NCBI RefSeq assembly: GCF_051192575.1 | Contig: NZ_JBPJSQ010000007.1 | Span: 217,411-281,410 of the forward strand | Length of the DNA stretch: 64,000 nt | Reading direction: 5' to 3' | Origin: Aestuariimicrobium soli | Lineage (GTDB): Bacteria > Actinomycetota > Actinomycetes > Propionibacteriales > Propionibacteriaceae | In this document: in pieces, positions 60,822 through 64,000 of the stretch | How positions within the stretch are numbered: the stretch's first letter is position 1 | Layout: each line of letters starts with the position of its first letter | Position numbers and translations under genes: made by a program | Notes under the pieces: generated by a model | The model's input: the letters and a program-made list of their open reading frames with translations, nothing else | Told to the model about the DNA's origin: nothing | Database searches by the model: none

Positions 60822-61904
60822 ATGATGCGAGTCGTCATCGCCACCGATTCTTTCCCCGCCGTGTCGTCGGCTCGTGCCGGTGCCGCCATGGGTGCCGCGT
60901 TCGCCGAGCGGGGTGCCCAGGTTGCCGTGGTGCCGATCGGTGCCGCCGGTCGGGGTTTCGGCGCCGCCGCCGCCGACCTGCTCGGCGCCCCTGTCGAGGC
61001 GCTCACCCTCGACGACGCGATCCTCACCCTGACCCGCACCCCGACGGTCGCCGTGGTCACCGCCCCGGCTGAGGTCGATCCGGTCGACCTCGAGGCGCCG
61101 TCGGGCATCGACCGGTCGGCGTCGTCGCTCACCCTCGGACGAGCCGCTGCCCTCGTGCTCGACGAGGGGACCGACGAACTGGTGCTCGAAGTGGGCGCCA
61201 CCGCCATCCACGACGGCGGCGCGGGTCTGCTCGCCGCCCTGGGCGCCACGGCCGACGTGGCCCTCGACCGCGGGGTCGACGGGCTGCGCGGCATCGGCTC
61301 CCTCGACCTCGCACCGGTGCGTGAGCGGCTGGGCACCACCTCCCTCACCCTGGTGGTCTCGGCGGACGAAGCCCCCCGCCACCTGGTGGGCCTGCGCGGG
61401 ATCACCTCGGTCAAGGGCCACGCCGCGGGCGTGGTCACCGATCCCGCCGACCTGTTGGCCCTCGACCAGGCGCTGGTCGACCTCGCGTCGGCCTGCGCGG
61501 CTCCCGAGCTCGCCACCACGCCCGGGGCGGGCGCCGCCGGCGGGCTCGGGTTCGCCGTGCTGGCCGTGGGCGGACGAGTGGTCACCGGCAGCCAGTGGTG
61601 CTCCGAACGAGCTGGCCTGCCGACCACCGCGAAGGCGGCCGATCTGGTGGTCAGCGGGGGAGGGCGACTCGACTTCGGCACCATGGGCGGCGAAGTGCTG
61701 GCGCACGTGACCCAGCTGGCGGGGGACGCGCTTCGTCCGCTGGTGGTGGTGGCGGGATCGAACTTCATCTCGCCGCGCGAACTGCGCAGCGTCGGGGTCG
61801 AGGCGGCCTACTCGGTGCGCCCCGGCACCGAGGACGTCGACACCGTCACGGCCGACGAGATCACCGAGGCCACCGGCCCGGTGGCCGCCTCCTGGAGCTG
61901 GTGA
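60822..61904 (+). CDS. Glycerate kinase family protein, divergent
   Basis: 360 residues. Family blocks VGATAIHDGGAGLLAALGA and TTPGAGAAGGLGFAVLAVGG match glycerate 2-kinase (GlxK/GarK type). The N-terminal DSFKGS motif is replaced by DSFPAVSSARAG, losing the conserved lysine, and the ATG-proximal strand is shortened, so substrate or activity may differ. Start ambiguous (GTG 60816, ATG 60822 or 60825). Confidence 0.8.
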   Translation: MMRVVIATDSFPAVSSARAGAAMGAAFAERGAQVAVVPIGAAGRGFGAAAADLLGAPVEALTLDDAILTLTRTPTVAVVTAPAEVDPVDLEAPSGIDRSASSLTLGRAAALVLDEGTDELVLEVGATAIHDGGAGLLAALGATADVALDRGVDGLRGIGSLDLAPVRERLGTTSLTLVVSADEAPRHLVGLRGITSVKGHAAGVVTDPADLLALDQALVDLASACAAPELATTPGAGAAGGLGFAVLAVGGRVVTGSQWCSERAGLPTTAKAADLVVSGGGRLDFGTMGGEVLAHVTQLAGDALRPLVVVAGSNFISPRELRSVGVEAAYSVRPGTEDVDTVTADEITEATGPVAASWSW

Positions 61905-61954
61905 GCGCACTGCTCGCACGCGGCGAGCGAACGTGCAGTCGGGTGAGCGACTGC

Positions 61955-61984
61955 TTGGGGACGACGAGCGCGTGGCCCTAGCGT
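61955..61984 (+). promoter_or_regulatory. Promoter of leaderless phosphohexomutase gene
   Basis: TTGGGG (61955-61960), 18-nt spacer, TAGCGT (61979-61984), then 6 nt to the ATG at 61991. No Shine-Dalgarno. Confidence 0.65.
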
Positions 61985-61990
61985 CGCAGC

Positions 61991-63424
61991 ATGATCGAGT
62001 TCGGTACCGGCGGATGGCGCGCCATCATCGCTGACGGTTTCACCCGCGAGAACGTCCGGTTGCTGAGCCAGGGGCTCGCCGACCGTGTCTGGCGCGAACA
62101 CCCCGGTGGTCGCGAGGCTGCCGAGAAGCCCATCATCGCCATGGGCTACGACCGGCGCTTCCTCTCCCGCGAGGCGACCTTCTGGGCGGCCGAAGTGTTC
62201 GCCGGCAACGGGATTCGCTGCCACGTGATCGATCGTCCGGCGCCCACCCCGCTGGTCATGTTCACCACCCGCGAACTCGACTGCGCCTACGGCATGGCCG
62301 TCACGGCCAGCCACAACCCGGCCCTCTACAACGGCATCAAGGTGTTCACCCGCGGCGGTCGCGACGCCGACGCCGAGACCACGGGAGAGCTGCAGACCGA
62401 GATCAACGCCGTCGACGCATCGTCGGTGGTCGCGGTCGAGGCAGGCGATGGCATCGCCTCGGGGCTGATCGACCTGCACACCTCGTTCAACGACTACATC
62501 GACGCCATCATCGAGCAGGTCGACATGCCCGCGATTCGCCATGCGGGGCTGTCGATCGTGCTCGACCCGATGTTCGGGGTGGCCCGCACCTGTCTCGAGA
62601 CCATCTTGGTGACCGCCCGCTGCCAGGTCGAGGTGATCAACGACCGGCGCGACACGCTGTTCGGCGGCAAGCTGCCCTCGCCCAACGTCGACACCCTGCG
62701 CTTCCTGCGGCAGACGGTGCTCGACCGCGGCGCCGACCTGGGCATCGGCACCGACGGTGACGCCGACCGGCTGGGCATCATCGACGACCGTGGCGCCTTC
62801 CTGCATCCCAACCAGATCCTGGTGCTGCTCTACCACTACCTGCTCACCGTGAAGGGATGGAAGGGCCCGGTGGTGCGCAACCTGGCCACCACCCACCTGC
62901 TCGACCGGGTGGCCGAGGCCCACGGGGAGCGTTGCATCGAGGTTCCGGTGGGGTTCAAGCACATCTCGGCCGGCATGGATGCCCACGACGCCATCATCGG
63001 GGGCGAATCGTCCGGTGGTCTGACGGTGCGCGGGCACATCCCCGGCAAGGACGGGATCTACGCCGCCTCGCTGCTGGTGGAGGCCCTCGCGGTCAGCGGC
63101 AAGAAGTTGTCGGAGCTCTACGCCGACATCGTCGCCGAGTACGGGTCGCTCGAGATGGTCGAGACCGACTTCGCGTTCAGCCAGGCCCGCAAGGTCGAAC
63201 TGCAGGCGCAGCTGATGGAGGGCCACGACCTGCCGACGTTCTCGTTCCCCGTCGAGAAGGTCAGCTGGCTCGACGGCTGCAAGGTGCACTTCGTCGGCGG
63301 CGGCTGGACGGTGATCCGGTTCTCGGGCACCGAGCCGGTGCTGCGCGTCTTCGCCGAGATGGCGTCGCTCGACCAGGCCCAGCAGGTGGTCGCCGAGGTC
63401 ACCGCCTACTACGGGCTGGGCTGA
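61991..63424 (+). CDS. Phosphohexomutase (phosphoglucomutase/phosphomannomutase family)
   Basis: 477 residues with all four domains: start FGTGGWRA, phosphoserine loop TASHNP (Ser107), Mg loop DGDADR (255-260), sugar loop GGESSGG and phosphate-binding RFSGTEP. Interconverts hexose 1- and 6-phosphates; short N terminus and GTGGWR resemble thermophile-type PGM/PMM enzymes, so glucose versus mannose specificity is unclear. Confidence 0.92.
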   Translation: MIEFGTGGWRAIIADGFTRENVRLLSQGLADRVWREHPGGREAAEKPIIAMGYDRRFLSREATFWAAEVFAGNGIRCHVIDRPAPTPLVMFTTRELDCAYGMAVTASHNPALYNGIKVFTRGGRDADAETTGELQTEINAVDASSVVAVEAGDGIASGLIDLHTSFNDYIDAIIEQVDMPAIRHAGLSIVLDPMFGVARTCLETILVTARCQVEVINDRRDTLFGGKLPSPNVDTLRFLRQTVLDRGADLGIGTDGDADRLGIIDDRGAFLHPNQILVLLYHYLLTVKGWKGPVVRNLATTHLLDRVAEAHGERCIEVPVGFKHISAGMDAHDAIIGGESSGGLTVRGHIPGKDGIYAASLLVEALAVSGKKLSELYADIVAEYGSLEMVETDFAFSQARKVELQAQLMEGHDLPTFSFPVEKVSWLDGCKVHFVGGGWTVIRFSGTEPVLRVFAEMASLDQAQQVVAEVTAYYGLG

Positions 63425-63436
63425 GCCCGGACGAGC

Positions 63437-63465
63437 TTGGGCCGCGCAATCACGGTGAGTAGACT
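63437..63465 (+). promoter_or_regulatory. Promoter of erpA
   Basis: TTGGGC (63437-63442), 17-nt spacer, TAGACT (63460-63465). Predicted start near 63472, leaving a leader of about 80 nt before the ATG at 63551, which is preceded by GAGAGGA. Confidence 0.65.
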
Positions 63466-63550
63466 CCCCAGCGAGGATGAGAAACTCCGAGAGGGAATAC
63501 TCGACGCGTACGCCGGGTTGACGCTATGACGTTCCAGCGAGAGGACACAC

Positions 63551-63904
63551 ATGACCACCACCACTGAGCCCCAGGTGGCCGACGGCATCCTGCTGACCGA
63601 CGAGGCCGCCTCCAAGGTCCAGGCACTGCTCAACGGCGAGGGACGAGACGACCTGAGCCTGCGCGTGGCGGTGCAGCCCGGAGGCTGCTCCGGCCTGCGC
63701 TACCAGCTGTTCTTCGACGAGCGCCAGCTCGACGGCGACGTCGTCAAGACCTACGGCGGCGTGAACGTCGTCACCGACCGCATGAGCGCGCCGTACCTGT
63801 CGGGCGCGACCATCGACTTCGTCGACACCATCGAGAAGCAGGGCTTCACCATCGACAACCCCAACGCGCAGGGCTCCTGCGCCTGCGGCGACTCGTTCCA
63901 CTGA
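63551..63904 (+). CDS. erpA: Iron-sulfur cluster insertion protein ErpA
   Basis: 117 residues, A-type Fe-S carrier: Cys46 in GGCSGL, and Cys110 and Cys112 in SCACGDSF. Delivers [4Fe-4S] clusters to apoproteins; LipA in this window is a plausible client (inference). Normal family length. Own promoter upstream and a strong terminator after it. Confidence 0.95.
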   Translation: MTTTTEPQVADGILLTDEAASKVQALLNGEGRDDLSLRVAVQPGGCSGLRYQLFFDERQLDGDVVKTYGGVNVVTDRMSAPYLSGATIDFVDTIEKQGFTIDNPNAQGSCACGDSFH

Positions 63905-63927
63905 GGCCTTCCGCGCACACCCCGCGA

Positions 63928-63973
63928 ACGCCGCGCCGACCGCCCGTCTGGGCTGGTCGGCGTGGCGTTTTTA
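63928..63973 (+). terminator. Rho-independent terminator after erpA
   Basis: ACGCCGCGCCGACC (63928-63941) pairs with GGTCGGCGTGGCGT (63955-63968) with one G-U pair, followed by a T-run TTTTT (63968-63972). Confidence 0.93.
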
Positions 63974-64000
63974 TTGCCTTAGTAGAACCCCCCTCAAAAA

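Overview
The window is a high-GC actinobacterial chromosome segment. Support comes from an actinobacterial-type RNase P RNA, paired glutamine synthetases with GlnE, a mycothiol-dependent maleylpyruvate isomerase family protein, DUF2510, DUF3043 and DUF4191 proteins, PspA with PspAA, and many probable leaderless genes whose start codon lies 6-7 nt after a TANNNT box. The gene set suggests Propionibacteriales, perhaps Propionibacteriaceae; that placement is inference. I found no tRNA, 5S/16S/23S rRNA, CRISPR array or replication origin.

Layout. 1-8.3 kb: end of an acyltransferase-like gene, an MFS transporter, a zinc-ribbon coiled-coil protein, an RNB exoribonuclease directly followed by rnpB, a small secreted protein ending in LPHTGN, methionine aminopeptidase, and two tandem DUF2510 membrane proteins. 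8.4-13.7 kb: glnA2, an SCP-like protein and glnE. 13.7-18.6 kb: a tightly overlapping minus-strand operon encoding an HNH nuclease fused to an AAA ATPase, a second HNH protein, and a patatin-like phospholipase with two membrane segments. This is a Septu/retron-ATPase-like candidate antiphage system with an added lipase, and the strongest novelty in the window. 18.7-21.6 kb: an accessory patch with a NYN-domain protein, a GlxA-type regulator divergent from an ABM-fold protein, and a decayed ISL3-family insertion sequence.

21.6-30.7 kb: GH92 alpha-mannosidase with a sugar porter, a methyltransferase, the nickel-pincer cofactor operon larC-larE-larB (no larA here), and a mycothiol-dependent enzyme. 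30.9-35.3 kb: a Tat-exported C39-like peptidase with peptidoglycan-binding repeats, a very long perfect hairpin, glnA1 behind a two-box GlnR site, an RDD membrane protein and a glycosyltransferase. 35.3-42.7 kb: a LacI-controlled beta-galactoside module (binding lipoprotein, two permeases, GH2 beta-galactosidase) lacking its own ATPase. 42.8-45.0 kb: a drug-efflux MFS gene and its MarR partner behind a triple operator.

45.1-51.7 kb: a minus-strand run uppP-lipB-lipA-DUF4191-ABC-F-ogt-alkA. Between ogt and alkA, seven 15-bp repeats form a 37-codon micro-ORF joined to both neighbours by TGATG stop/start overlaps. 52-64 kb: sucB (2-oxoacid dehydrogenase E2), lpdA, pepA, gcvT, a DUF3043 protein, pspA-pspAA, a divergent glycerate kinase, a phosphohexomutase and erpA, closed by a strong terminator.

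Links. Nitrogen assimilation (glnA1, glnA2, glnE, GlnR site) and lipoate metabolism (lipA, lipB, sucB, lpdA, gcvT) are both concentrated here. In other actinobacteria lipB-lipA-DUF4191-RDD-glnA1-glnE-glnA2 is a near-continuous block; here it is split by sugar-use, drug-efflux and defence inserts. A recurring local signature is 15-bp (five-codon) tandem repeats at five loci.
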